Notes: a model not told the origin generated them from the letters alone. 41,734 nt of DNA from Lysobacterales bacterium (GCA_015485125.1 WFUE01000203.1:1-41734); one strand, 5' to 3'. Positions 16,503 through 26,580 are shown, counted from the first letter of the stretch. Program-made: numbers and translations.

Positions 16503-19184
16503 ATGAACCTGCCCTCGCCCGCTCAGCCGGTCAGCACCACCTGCCCCTATTGCGGCACCGGCTGTGGCGTGGACATGCACCCCATGCCCGAGGACGGCTG
16601 GAAGGCACGGGGCAACCCGGAGCACCCGGCCAACCTGGGCCGGCTGTGCTCCAAGGGCACGCATCTGGGTGAAACCCTGGGGCTGGAAAAACGCCTGCTC
16701 AAGCCCTGGGTGCGCGGGCAGGTAACCGGCTGGGACACGGCACTGGAGGCTGCGGCCACCGGCCTGAGACAGACCATCGATACCTATGGCCCGGACAGCG
16801 TGGCCTTCTATGTCTCCGGCCAGTTGCTGACCGAGGATTATTATGTAGCCAACAAGCTGATGAAGGGCTTCATCGGCAGCGGCAACATCGACACCAACTC
16901 CCGCCTGTGCATGTCTTCCTCGGTGGTGGGTCACAAGCGTGCCTTTGGCACGGATACCGTACCGGCCTGTTATGAAGATCTGGAACTGGCCGATCTGGTC
17001 ATTCTGGTGGGTAGCAATGCCGCCTGGTGTCATCCGGTACTGTTCCAGCGCATTGCCCAGGCGCGCAAGCAGCGCCCGAAAATGCGGGTCGTGGTCATCG
17101 ACCCGCGCAAGACCGCCACCTGCGAACTGGCCGACCTGCATATCCCGCTCAAACCCGGCAGTGACAGCCACCTGTTTCTCGGCCTGTTGAGCTGGCTGGA
17201 CCAGCGCGGTTTTGCCGACGATGATTACCTGCAATACACCCGTGAACTGGAGCCGGCCTTGCGCCAGGCCCACTGGCAAGCCCCCGGTATCAAGGCCGTG
17301 GCCGAACTCTGCCAGCTGGACAAGGACACGGTGGAAACCTTCTACTACTGGTTCGCCACCCGGGAAAAGGTGGTCACCTGTTATTCGCAGGGCATCCACC
17401 AGACTTCCAGCGGCAGCGACAAGGTCAACGCCATCCTCAACTGCCATTTGTACACCGGCAAGATAGGCAAGCCCGGCTGCGGACCCTTGTCGCTCACCGG
17501 CCAGCCCAATGCCATGGGCGGGCGAGAGGTGGGCGCGCTGGCCAACCAGCTGGCCGCGCACATGGACTTCACACCGGAAGACATCGAACGGGTAGGCCGT
17601 TTCTGGAACAGCCCCGGCATGGCCCGCCAGCCCGGCCTGAAGGCCGTGGAGTTGTTCGAGGCGGTGGAATCGGGCCAGGTTCGCGCCCTGTGGATCATGG
17701 CCACCAACCCGGCGGTCAGTCTGCCGGACGCCAACCGGGTGCGGCAGGCCCTGGCCCACTGCCCGCTGGTGATCGTTTCCGAAACCGAGGCGTTGACCGA
17801 CAGCAGCCAGTATGCCCATATCCGCCTGCCTGCCGCCGCCTGGGGTGAAAAGGATGGTACCGTTACCAACTCCGAACGGCGCATCTCCCGCCAGCGCGCC
17901 TTCCTGCCCCTGCCCGGCGAGGCCCGGCCCGACTGGTGGATCATCGCCCAGGTGGCGCAACGCATGGGCTATGCCGGTTTTGATTATGACGGCCCGGCGG
18001 CCATATTCCGTGAACACGCGGCCCTTTCCTGCCTGGACAACCCCCAGGGCCAGAGACGGGATTTCCATCTCGGCCCGCTGGCGGCAATCAGCGACGAAGA
18101 TTATGACCGGCTGGAACCGGTGCAGTGGCCGCTCAACCCCAGGCCTCGCAAGCGGCTGTTTGCCGAAGGGGGCTTTTTCACTCCTGATGGCAGGGGGCGT
18201 TTTCTGCCAATCACACCCAGACCACCGGCCCGCAGTACCACGGAAGCCTGGCCCTTCATTCTCAACACCGGCCGGATACGCGACCAATGGCACACCATGA
18301 GCCGCACCGCGCGATCGCCAAAGCTGTCGGTACACCTGCCCGAACCCTTTCTGGCCATCCACCCACGGGATGCCGCCGCCTGTGGTGTCTGGCAGGATGG
18401 CCTGTGCCAGCTGGAAAGCGCCTGGGGCCACGCCCTGCTGCGGGTCAGGCTGGACGAGGGGCAGCTGCCCGGCCAGGTGTTCGCGCCCATGCACTGGAAC
18501 GACCAGACCGCCAGTGATGCGCGGGTGGACGCCGTGGTCAGCCCGGACACCGACCCCGACTCCGGCCAGCCGGAATTCAAGTTCACGCCCGTGCGGGTGA
18601 CGCCCTGGAAACCAGCCTGGTACGGTTTTCTGCTCAGCCGGCGTGATCTGCGGGCCAACGATGCCGCCTACTGGGTGCGGATTCGTCGCGAGCACTGCCA
18701 TCAACTGGAACTGGCCGGCAGCGAGGCACAGGAAGACTGGTCCGCCTTCGCCCGCAAGCTGCTCTGCAGCGAAGACGATGGCGCCCAGTGGTCGGAACTG
18801 TTCGACTCCGCCACCGGCCACTACCGCGCGGCCCGCTTTCTCGACGGGCGGCTGGAAAGCTGCATCTTCATCGGCCCCGACAGGCATTTGCCCGAGCGCG
18901 AATGGTTGGCCCGCCTGTTTGGCAAAGCGAAGCTGGACCGCAACGAGCGGCTGCGTATTCTTGCCGGCAGCCCCGGTGGTGATGCGCCAGACCCCGGCCC
19001 GGTGGTCTGTACCTGTTTCGGTGTGGGCCGCAATACCCTGATCCAGGCTATCCGCGAGCGTAAGCTGGATTCGGTACAGGCCATCGGCAAGTCGCTGGCC
19101 GCTGGTACCAACTGCGGCTCCTGTATCCCGGAACTGGAAGCCCTGCTGGAGGCCCATGGCCAGCCCGATGCCAGTGATGCATAG
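16503..19184 (+). CDS. nasA: Assimilatory nitrate reductase catalytic subunit (molybdopterin), with C-terminal BFD-like [2Fe-2S] domain
   Basis: 893 aa; 'TCPYCGTGCGVDM' 4Fe-4S motif, 'GSGNIDTNSRLCMSSSVVGHKRAFG', C-terminal 'VVCTCFGVGRNTLIQAI...GTNCGSCIPELEALL'. Confidence 0.94.
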   Translation: MNLPSPAQPVSTTCPYCGTGCGVDMHPMPEDGWKARGNPEHPANLGRLCSKGTHLGETLGLEKRLLKPWVRGQVTGWDTALEAAATGLRQTIDTYGPDSVAFYVSGQLLTEDYYVANKLMKGFIGSGNIDTNSRLCMSSSVVGHKRAFGTDTVPACYEDLELADLVILVGSNAAWCHPVLFQRIAQARKQRPKMRVVVIDPRKTATCELADLHIPLKPGSDSHLFLGLLSWLDQRGFADDDYLQYTRELEPALRQAHWQAPGIKAVAELCQLDKDTVETFYYWFATREKVVTCYSQGIHQTSSGSDKVNAILNCHLYTGKIGKPGCGPLSLTGQPNAMGGREVGALANQLAAHMDFTPEDIERVGRFWNSPGMARQPGLKAVELFEAVESGQVRALWIMATNPAVSLPDANRVRQALAHCPLVIVSETEALTDSSQYAHIRLPAAAWGEKDGTVTNSERRISRQRAFLPLPGEARPDWWIIAQVAQRMGYAGFDYDGPAAIFREHAALSCLDNPQGQRRDFHLGPLAAISDEDYDRLEPVQWPLNPRPRKRLFAEGGFFTPDGRGRFLPITPRPPARSTTEAWPFILNTGRIRDQWHTMSRTARSPKLSVHLPEPFLAIHPRDAAACGVWQDGLCQLESAWGHALLRVRLDEGQLPGQVFAPMHWNDQTASDARVDAVVSPDTDPDSGQPEFKFTPVRVTPWKPAWYGFLLSRRDLRANDAAYWVRIRREHCHQLELAGSEAQEDWSAFARKLLCSEDDGAQWSELFDSATGHYRAARFLDGRLESCIFIGPDRHLPEREWLARLFGKAKLDRNERLRILAGSPGGDAPDPGPVVCTCFGVGRNTLIQAIRERKLDSVQAIGKSLAAGTNCGSCIPELEALLEAHGQPDASDA

Positions 19185-19245
19185 CCCTCGATGCCCCGGT
19201 TTGGCCGCCGGTATCGGCAGAAAACCCACAAGCGGGCAAATTTGC

Positions 19246-19274
19246 TTGAACCCGCTGGCGCGTTCTGGTATAAA
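19246..19274 (+). promoter_or_regulatory. Putative sigma70 promoter for rpmB-rpmG
   Basis: TTGAAC, about 17 bp spacer, TATAAA, with extended -10 TG. Confidence 0.6.
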
Positions 19275-19350
19275 GTGCGGCTCTTTGCTGCTGCCAAGCG
19301 CAAACCCAGTTTCCAGAACTTTTGACTAGACCGAATTCAGGGGAAAGAAC

Positions 19351-19587
19351 ATGGCCAGAGTATGCCAAGTCACGGGTAAAAGGCCCGCCACCGGTAACAA
19401 CGTGTCGCACTCCCAGCGCAAGACGCGTCGTCGCTTTCTGCCCAACCTGCACACCCACCGCTTCTGGGTGGCCAGTGAGAACCGTTGGGTCAAGCTGCGT
19501 GTTTCCACCAAGGGCATGCGCATCATCGACAAGCTGGGCATCGAAACCGTACTGGCCGATCTGCGTGCCCGCGGCGAGAAGATCTGA
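19351..19587 (+). CDS. rpmB: 50S ribosomal protein L28
   Basis: [64 protein letters not shown]. Confidence 0.98.
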   Translation: MARVCQVTGKRPATGNNVSHSQRKTRRRFLPNLHTHRFWVASENRWVKLRVSTKGMRIIDKLGIETVLADLRARGEKI

Positions 19588-19598
19588 GGAGAGCCATC

Positions 19599-19754
19599 AT
19601 GCGTGAGAAGATCAAACTGGTATCATCCGCCGGCACCGGCCACTACTACACCACCGACAAGAACAAGAAAAACACTCCCAACAAGATGGAAATGAAAAAG
19701 TACGACCCGGTGGTGCGCAAGCATGTGATGTACAAGGAAGCCAAGATCAAGTAA
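19599..19754 (+). CDS. rpmG: 50S ribosomal protein L33
   Basis: [51 protein letters not shown], 51 aa, directly after rpmB. Confidence 0.98.
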   Translation: MREKIKLVSSAGTGHYYTTDKNKKNTPNKMEMKKYDPVVRKHVMYKEAKIK

Positions 19755-19777
19755 AGCCCGGCTTTCAACGGATACCG

Positions 19778-19807
19778 AAAACCCCGCCTGTTCGGCGGGG
19801 TTTTTTA
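19778..19807 (+). terminator. Intrinsic terminator of rpmB-rpmG
   Basis: aaaaccccgcc-tgtt-cggcggggttttttatt. Confidence 0.85.
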
Positions 19808-19849
19808 TTGCCTCATGGCGCTGGTATTTGACGTGTCTTCCTGGATGGC

Positions 19850-20272
19850 TCAAGTCTGTAGCGGTCGGGTCCAGTCTTCCAGCTTCAAGCGTTGCCGGTG
19901 CATGTAGAAGGCCTTGTCGTTGCTCACCAGGATGCTTTCACTGGCCATGGCGTGTGCCGCGATCAGCATGTCCATGGCACCCAGAGGCTTGCCCGCCTGT
20001 TCACAAGTGCTTGCCAGTTGGGCGTAAGCCGCAGCCGCGGCGGAATCCCAGGGCAGGATATCTACCCGCAGCAGGAATTCCTCGACCAGCATGGGCAGTT
20101 GTTTGGCTTCCGGCTTTTTGGCCACACCGCGCAGCAGTTCCGCTTCGGTGATGACGGAAATGCACAGGCTGGTCATGGGTACTCGCAGCAGGTGGTCACG
20201 GATTACCGCGGGCTTGCCCTTGATGATATAGCTGGCGGTATTGGTGTCCAGCATGTAACGGGGTGCTGGCAC
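19850..20272 (-). CDS. vapC: PIN-domain type II toxin, VapC family
   Basis: 140 aa; 'YMLDTNTASYIIKGKPAVIRDHL', 'ISVITEAELLRGV', 'AMDMLIAAHAMASESILVSNDKAF'. Confidence 0.88.
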   Translation of the reverse strand: MPAPRYMLDTNTASYIIKGKPAVIRDHLLRVPMTSLCISVITEAELLRGVAKKPEAKQLPMLVEEFLLRVDILPWDSAAAAAYAQLASTCEQAGKPLGAMDMLIAAHAMASESILVSNDKAFYMHRQRLKLEDWTRPLQT

Positions 20273-20529
20273 TAGAAGAGATCCTTTTCCTCGATGGGAG
20301 TGTTATCGCGCTCGGCCATGAAATCCTCGGGTATATCCATGGCATCCACCAAGTCGAAAAAGCTGTTCCATCCTCCCGGCCTTCTGGACAGAATCACATC
20401 GCCGGTTTCGGGATCCTTGCGGATATACACTTCCTTGCAATCAAAGCGATATCGTGCCGGCAGGCGCACGGCCTGGCTGCGACCATTCATGAACAACTTG
20501 GCGGTTTGTCGCATGACTGATTTACCCAT
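20272..20529 (-). CDS. vapB: VapB-type (AbrB/MazE-like) antitoxin
   Basis: [54 protein letters not shown]...; stop overlaps the vapC start. Start could also be ATG at 20514. Confidence 0.85.
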   Translation of the reverse strand: MGKSVMRQTAKLFMNGRSQAVRLPARYRFDCKEVYIRKDPETGDVILSRRPGGWNSFFDLVDAMDIPEDFMAERDNTPIEEKDLF

Positions 20530-20539
20530 TCTCCATCGG

Positions 20540-20560
20540 TGATATATCAAAGTATATTCA
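20540..20560. promoter_or_regulatory. Possible VapBC operator (imperfect AT-rich inverted repeat)
   Basis: TGATATA-tcaaag-TATATTCA immediately upstream of vapB. Confidence 0.3.
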
Positions 20561-20589
20561 TCTCGTATCCAACTTCAATAGGCACTGAC

Positions 20590-20694
20590 TTTTGAGCGAG
20601 GATGGTGTTTTCAGATCAAGGCACAAGGGTTGGGGCCGGAGGAAGCGTACTTGAAGGTACGTGACCGACGGACCCGAGCCTTGTAACGCAGAGC
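20590..20694. repeat. Truncated copy of a 128-bp hairpin-forming intergenic repeat
   Basis: TTTTGAGCGAGGATGGTGTTTTCAGATCAAGGCACAAGGG...TTGTAACGCAGAGC; 105 bp matching the copy at 20814 with two mismatches seen by eye; lacks the right terminal arm. Confidence 0.9.
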
Positions 20695-20713
20695 CGGGAT
20701 GTGATCCGCAGGC

Positions 20714-20771
20714 GGCGGGAAATCACCGGTATCTGCCCGTCAGGCAAGCCCGGTACCGGCAACTTCCCGCC
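20714..20771. repeat. REP-like imperfect palindrome between the two repeat copies
   Basis: GGCGGGAA (20714-20721) ... TTCCCGCC (20764-20771), with inner ccggta / taccgg complementarity. Confidence 0.5.
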
Positions 20772-20813
20772 AGCTTTGCTGAGTGATAGCTGCAAGCACT
20801 TGTTCTTGCAAGG

Positions 20814-20941
20814 TTTTGAGCGAGGATTGTGTTTTCAGATCAAGGCACAAGGGTTGGGGCCGGAGGGAGCGTACTTGAAGGTACGTGACCGACGGACCCG
20901 AGCCTTGTAACGCAGAGCTGGAAACACAAGACCGCTCAAAA
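20814..20941. repeat. Complete 128-bp hairpin-forming intergenic repeat (MITE/REP-like)
   Basis: Begins TTTTGAGCG and ends CGCTCAAAA; imperfect arms continue inward (ttgtgtttt / gaaacacaag; ACAAGG...CCTTGT) to a central CGTAC-ttgaag-GTACG. Confidence 0.88.
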
Positions 20942-20942
20942 G

Positions 20943-21443
20943 TTAAAGGGGGAAGGGCGCGGGCGTAGTAAACACCCAATCCCGCTTCTTCACCGGCGTA
21001 TGGCAGCCAATGCACACTTGCTCAGTGCCTTCTCCCTTGTCAAAGGGTTTCTGCTCGGTGCCCAGCCAGCGGGCCCAGCGCCAGCCGGTGCCGTTGGGAG
21101 ACTGGCTGTCCTTGAACATGAATTCCGCGTGCACCAGTGATTTGGGCGCAATGGCCGTGGGCCAGTTGGCCTCGGCCATTTCCTTCCACACCACCTTGCC
21201 GAGGATGGCGCCATCCGGCCAGGGGTTGGTCTGGCCGGAACGGGCGGCCTTGACGGCGATATCGTTGCCCAGAATCACCCGCAGGGTGTGATTGTCATGG
21301 CGGTGGGAGACGGAAACGGTGGCCCAGTGCTGCCAGCCTTCCGGATAGGCGATGCCTTGTGGTGAAGGGGCATGGGTGGGGGAAGCGGCCAGGGCCGATG
21401 CACTGACGAGGTAGGTGGAAAGCAGCAGGGTTTTCAATGACAT
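20943..21443 (-). CDS. Cytochrome P460 family protein (exported, CxxCH)
   Basis: 166 aa; signal peptide; 'AYPEGWQHWATVSVSHRHDNHTLRVILGNDIAVKA', 'PWPDGAILGKVVWKE', 'CIGCHTPVKKRDWVFTTPAPFP'. Confidence 0.78.
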   Translation of the reverse strand: MSLKTLLLSTYLVSASALAASPTHAPSPQGIAYPEGWQHWATVSVSHRHDNHTLRVILGNDIAVKAARSGQTNPWPDGAILGKVVWKEMAEANWPTAIAPKSLVHAEFMFKDSQSPNGTGWRWARWLGTEQKPFDKGEGTEQVCIGCHTPVKKRDWVFTTPAPFPL

Positions 21444-21495
21444 TTCAGTCCTCCTTCAATGGGTAAGCGATTGGCTTCATCCCTTACCAGACCGG

Positions 21496-22157
<662 letters not shown>

Positions 22158-22161
<4 letters not shown>

Positions 22162-22838
22162 GCGCTGCGAACTTCCAGTGCGATGCTGCGGGCCTGTTGC
22201 CGCTGTTGCCAGCGGCGGTCCAGCCAGCGGTGCAGGGCCACCAGCAGGCCCAGGCCCATGAAGGCACCCATGGGCAGTACCGCCAGCAGAAAACCACGGT
22301 AACCGGGCAGCAGGTGCAGGGTCAGGTCCACGCCCTCGCCGAACAGCAGGTGGGCGTCGGCCAGCAGAGTGCCGTGGCCCAGCAGTTCACGCAGCCCGCC
22401 CAGTGCCAGCAGGACGGCGAGAAAGCCCAGGCCGGTGGCCAGGCCATCGACCAGTGAAGGCAGCAGGGTATTGCGGGAGGCAAAGGCCTCCGCCCGGGCC
22501 ATGATGGTGCAATTGGTGACAATCAGCGGAATGAAGATGCCAAGGATGCCATAGAGTTCGTGGAAAAAGGCATGCATCAACAGCTCCAGCACAGTCACGG
22601 TGGAGGCGATGATCAGCACGAAGGCGGGAATGCGGATCTCCTGCAACAGCCAGCGGCGGCTGAGCGAGACCAGCCCGTTGGACAGCAGCAGGGTGAACAG
22701 GGTGGCCAGGCCCAGCCCCAGGGCGTTGATAACGGAATTGCTCACCGCCAGCAACGGGCAGAGGCCCAGCAATTGCACCAGGCCGGGGTTGTTGCGCCAC
22801 AGGCCTTCGGCGAACAGGTCCTTGTAGTTCGGATTCAT
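22158..22838 (-). CDS. rsxE: Electron transport complex subunit E (Rsx/Rnf)
   Basis: MNPNYKDLFAEGLWRNNPGLVQLLGLCPLLAVSNSVINALGLGLATLFTLL; position in the rsx operon. Confidence 0.94.
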
Positions 22839-23458
22839 GGGGAAACCTCCTCGGCAGGGGGTTGTTGCAGTACTTCCGGGTGGTTGGCGTACCATTGCAG
22901 CAGATTGCGAACGGCCTTGACCACCGCGCGTGGGCTGATGGTGGCCCCGGTGAACTGGTCGAAGTCGCCTCCGTCCTTTTTCACCGCCCAGCGTTCGGCG
23001 GGTGGCCGGCCCAGGGCCTTGCCGGCAAAATGCAGAATCCAGTCGCTGCGGCGCAGGTCGATGCCGTCGCCCAGCCCCGGTGTTTCATTGTGGGTCGTGA
23101 CGCGCACACCCAGAAGCTGGCCGTCTGGCCTGAGCCCCACCAGCAGGCGGATATTGCCGTTGTAGCCTTCGGCGGTGGTGAGGTTCAGCAGCCAGGCGGT
23201 GATGTGCCCCTGCTTGCGTGCCACCCAGCCGGTCACCGGCCCGCTCAGTCCGGGAATGGTGCCAGCCGGCAAGCGCAGGGTTTCCAGCAGCGGATCGTTG
23301 TCGTACAGGGGTTGCGGCAGCAGTTCCGCCAGTTGTCGCAGGGTCGCCTGACGCTCCTGCTCGGCGATGCGGTCGGCGGTCAGTTGCCAGGTCAATGCCA
23401 GCAGCAGGGAGCCGGCCAGGGCAAAGGCACCCAGCAACAATACCGGCCGCCAGTTCAT
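22835..23458 (-). CDS. rsxG: Electron transport complex subunit G (Rsx/Rnf)
   Basis: MNWRPVLLLGAFALAGSLLLALTWQLTADRIAEQER...; FMN attachment region 'DQFTGATISPRAVVKAV'. The longer ORF in the track (to 24385) overlaps rsxD and is not the likely start. Confidence 0.92.
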   Translation of the reverse strand: MNWRPVLLLGAFALAGSLLLALTWQLTADRIAEQERQATLRQLAELLPQPLYDNDPLLETLRLPAGTIPGLSGPVTGWVARKQGHITAWLLNLTTAEGYNGNIRLLVGLRPDGQLLGVRVTTHNETPGLGDGIDLRRSDWILHFAGKALGRPPAERWAVKKDGGDFDQFTGATISPRAVVKAVRNLLQWYANHPEVLQQPPAEEVSP

Positions 23459-24495
23459 GGCCGGCCTCCATGGCCGAATACCCGTGGGCGGGTGTAGCGG
23501 TCGATCCAGGGCACGGCCATGTTCATCAGCAATACGGCAAAGGCCACGCCATCGGGGAAGGCGCCCCAGCGGCGAATGAGCAACACCAGCAAACCCACGC
23601 CAAAGCCGAACAGCAGCCGTCCGCGCGGGGTGGTGCTGCCGGACACCGGATCGGTGGCGATGAAGAAGGCTCCCAGCATCAGGCCGCCGTGGAACAAATG
23701 GGCCAGCGGATTGGGGTTGGTTTCCGGCCAGAAGGCCCAGGCCGGGCCACTGAGCAGCAGAATGGCGGCAAACACGCCGGTGGGCACCCGCCAGTCGGCG
23801 ACCCGTTGCTGCACCAGCCACAAGCCCCCCAGGACATAGGCCGCCGCCAGCCATTCCCAGCCGCGCCCGGCCAGCGTGCCGAAAGCCGGGTTTTGCCGGA
23901 TTTCGTCCATCATCAGCTGTTGCTGTACCCCCTGGCGCAGCAGATCCAGTGGCGTGGCCTCGCTGACCGTGTCCCAACCCAGGCCGTCGGGCAACTGGCC
24001 GGTAAAGATGACCTGCACGGCCTGCCAGAGATCCGGTTGCCAGCCGCCCAGCCCGGCCGGCACCAGCCAGCTGGTCACTTCCCGCGGGAAGGCCACCAGC
24101 AAAACCACAAAGCCCACCATGGCCGGGTTGAAGGGGTTGTAGCCCAGGCCGCCGTAGAGGTGCTTGGCCATGACGATAGCGAAGAAAATGCCGGTGAGGC
24201 TGGCCCACCAGGGCAACAGCGGCGGCAGCGAGAGTACCAGCAGCCAGGCGGTGACCACGGCACTCAGATCGGAGACGAAGGGGCGCACGGGCCGGTGGCG
24301 CAGCTTGAGCAGCAGTGCTTCCATGGCCACGGCGGCGGTACTGGCCCAGAGCAGCTGCACCACGATGCCCCAGCCGAAGAACCACACATGCACCGCCACG
24401 GCGGGCAGCAGGGCCAGCAATACCTTGAGCATCATGCGGCTGACCCGGTTGTCACCGCGAATATGGGGGGAGCCGCCGGTATCGAAGCGCATCAA
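23455..24495 (-). CDS. rsxD: Electron transport complex subunit D (Rsx/Rnf)
   Basis: 346 aa, 'SPHIRGDNRVSRMMLKVLLALLPA', 'HLYGGLGYNPFNPAMVGF', FMN site 'TDPVSGSTTPRGRLLFG'. Confidence 0.95.
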   Translation of the reverse strand: MMRFDTGGSPHIRGDNRVSRMMLKVLLALLPAVAVHVWFFGWGIVVQLLWASTAAVAMEALLLKLRHRPVRPFVSDLSAVVTAWLLVLSLPPLLPWWASLTGIFFAIVMAKHLYGGLGYNPFNPAMVGFVVLLVAFPREVTSWLVPAGLGGWQPDLWQAVQVIFTGQLPDGLGWDTVSEATPLDLLRQGVQQQLMMDEIRQNPAFGTLAGRGWEWLAAAYVLGGLWLVQQRVADWRVPTGVFAAILLLSGPAWAFWPETNPNPLAHLFHGGLMLGAFFIATDPVSGSTTPRGRLLFGFGVGLLVLLIRRWGAFPDGVAFAVLLMNMAVPWIDRYTRPRVFGHGGRP

Positions 24496-26030
24496 TCCTT
24501 CTCCTGCTTGCGGGCCCTGGCCCGCTCCACGGCCGCGCGCACGGCGTCGCCGCCCTTGTTCTTCAGGGCTTCGGCCTTCTGCTTGCGGCGGGCTTCGCGG
24601 GCGGCCTTTTCCGCCGCCAGCCGCGCCTCGCGGGCTTCATGGCGCTGGCGGGCCTGTTCGGCCTTGCGTTCGGCCATCTGCTCGGCGCGCACCAGGCTCT
24701 TGCCATGGCGGTAGTAATCCACCAGCGGCAGGTGGCTGGGGCAGACATAGGCGCAACAGCCGCATTCGATGCAGTCGAACAGGTCGTAGGCCACCAGTTT
24801 TTCCGTGTTTTCCGCACGGGCGTGCCAGTAGAGCTCCTGCGGCAGCAGTTGCTGTGGGCAGGCGCGGGCACACTCGCCACAACGAATGCAGGGCAGCACC
24901 GGCGCCGGATCGCGGATTTCATCCTCGCCCAGCACCAGAATGCAGTTGGTGGCCTTGACCACCGGCAGGCTGTCGTCGGGCAGGGCCACGCCCATCATCG
25001 GCCCGCCCATGACCAGCCGCCGGGCCTGCGGCGTGTAGCCACCGGCCGCCGTCACCACATGGCCGATGCTGCAACCCAGCGGTACGCGATAGTTGCCCGG
25101 CTCGGCCACGCCCTTGCCGGTGACGGTGACGATGCGGTCCACCACCGGCCGGCCCCGGGTGACGGCCTGATGGATGGTCCAGGCGGTGGCCACATTGTGG
25201 CAGAGGATGCCCAGGTCACCGGGGTAGCCGCCGGAAGGCACTTCCAGCCCGGTGAGCACCTTGATCAGCTGCTTTTCGCCCCCTTCCGGGTAGATGGTGG
25301 GCACCTTGCGCACACTGACCATGGGCGCGTTGACCTTTTGAAAAGCCTGCTCGAAGGCGGTGCAGACATCGGCCATGGGGTCTTCGATGGCGATGATGGC
25401 CCGTTCGGCATCCAGCATTTTCACCAGCAGTTCCGCGCCCTTGATGATGGCTTCGGCCTCCAGATGCATCAGGGTTTCATCGCAGGTGATGAAGGGTTCG
25501 CATTCAGCCCCGTTGAGAATGACCGTGTGGATGGGCTGCTTGTGGTGGCGCAATTTGAAATGGGCGGGGAAAACCGCACCACCCAGGCCGACGATGCCGG
25601 CTTGCTGCACCCGTTCGATCAGTTCTTCCGGCCGGGCCCGTTCACAGTGCAGCGGTTCGGGCAACTCGGCCCACAGGTCCAGCCCGTCCGGTTGGAGGAT
25701 GAAGCAGCGGCCGGGCAGGGCCGAGGGCTCGGGCATGGGCCGGCGTTCCAGTGCCGTGATGGTGCCGGAGGTGGGCGCGTGCACGGCGGCGGAGAATTCC
25801 CCTTCGGGCACGGCCAGCAGCTGGCCCTTCAACACGCGCTGGCCCACTTCCACCACTGGCCGGGCCGGCTGGCCCATGTGCTGTTGCAGGGGCAGCACCA
25901 GTTCCTCCGGCAGGGGCACGGGCAGCAGCACATCCACCTTGGAATCGGCCTTGTGGTGCTGCAACACCAGCCCGCCGTGGAAGCGATGGGCCGGCGGCTG
26001 GCTGCATTGCAGGGTGGCATCAGGCAACAC
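24492..26030 (-). CDS. rsxC: Electron transport complex subunit C (Rsx/Rnf); likely GTG or TTG start
   Basis: '[16 protein letters not shown]'-type N-terminus, '[16 protein letters not shown]', two 4Fe-4S motifs ([24 protein letters not shown]), Lys/Ala-rich C-terminus. No ATG near the expected start; GTG 26030 overlaps the end of rsxB. Confidence 0.9.
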   Translation of the reverse strand: MLPDATLQCSQPPAHRFHGGLVLQHHKADSKVDVLLPVPLPEELVLPLQQHMGQPARPVVEVGQRVLKGQLLAVPEGEFSAAVHAPTSGTITALERRPMPEPSALPGRCFILQPDGLDLWAELPEPLHCERARPEELIERVQQAGIVGLGGAVFPAHFKLRHHKQPIHTVILNGAECEPFITCDETLMHLEAEAIIKGAELLVKMLDAERAIIAIEDPMADVCTAFEQAFQKVNAPMVSVRKVPTIYPEGGEKQLIKVLTGLEVPSGGYPGDLGILCHNVATAWTIHQAVTRGRPVVDRIVTVTGKGVAEPGNYRVPLGCSIGHVVTAAGGYTPQARRLVMGGPMMGVALPDDSLPVVKATNCILVLGEDEIRDPAPVLPCIRCGECARACPQQLLPQELYWHARAENTEKLVAYDLFDCIECGCCAYVCPSHLPLVDYYRHGKSLVRAEQMAERKAEQARQRHEAREARLAAEKAAREARRKQKAEALKNKGGDAVRAAVERARARKQEKD

Positions 26031-26580
26031 GCTTCTCCTTCTCTTCAGGCTGTTCCACCGGCAGGGCCGGCTTGGGCCAGATCCAGCTGGCACGGCTGGG
26101 GGGCAGTTCCACCATATCGATGCAATCTACCGGGCAGGGTTCCACGCAGAGCTTGCAGCCGGTGCATTCGCTCTCGATCACCGTGTGCATGTGCTTGGCC
26201 GAGCCGAGGATGGCATCCACCGGGCAGGCCTGGATGCACTTGGTGCAGCCGATGCACTCGGCTTCCCGAATCACGGCCACCAGTGGCCCGTCGGGCTCTT
26301 CCTCCACTTCCTGCGGCGGCACGCCCAGCAGGTCGGCGATGGCTTCCATGGTGGCGGTGCCGCCGGGGTTGCACAGGTTGACCGGCGCCTCGCCTTTGGC
26401 CAGTGCCTCGGCATAGGGCGCGCAGCCGGGGTAGCCGCACTGGCCACACTGGGTCTGCGGCAAAAGCTGGTTGAGTTTTTCCGCCACCGGGTTGCCTTCC
26501 ACGCGGAAACGGCTGGCCGCCCAGGCCAGCAGCAGGCCAAAAGCCAGTGCGAGCAGGGTGATGATGACCACGGCGGTCAT
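26020..26580 (-). CDS. rsxB: Electron transport complex subunit B (Rsx/Rnf)
   Basis: 186 aa, '[21 protein letters not shown]', '[16 protein letters not shown]', '[16 protein letters not shown]'. Confidence 0.96.
   Translation of the reverse strand: MTAVVIITLLALAFGLLLAWAASRFRVEGNPVAEKLNQLLPQTQCGQCGYPGCAPYAEALAKGEAPVNLCNPGGTATMEAIADLLGVPPQEVEEEPDGPLVAVIREAECIGCTKCIQACPVDAILGSAKHMHTVIESECTGCKLCVEPCPVDCIDMVELPPSRASWIWPKPALPVEQPEEKEKRVA

Noticed and set aside
16482-19229. 915-aa minus-strand ORF
   Set aside because: Almost exactly antisense to nasA; composition artefact of a codon-biased gene.
20590-20941. CRISPR array
   Set aside because: Only two copies of a long (>100 bp) hairpin repeat, no regular short repeat/spacer pattern and no cas genes anywhere in the window.
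20740-21015. 91-aa minus-strand ORF across the repeat
   Set aside because: Encoded mostly by the hairpin repeat itself and overlapping the P460 gene; no start or composition support.
23459-24385. N-terminal extension of the rsxG ORF to 516 aa
   Set aside because: The extra 309 codons overlap rsxD in another frame; the internal ATG at 23458 gives a normal-size RsxG.
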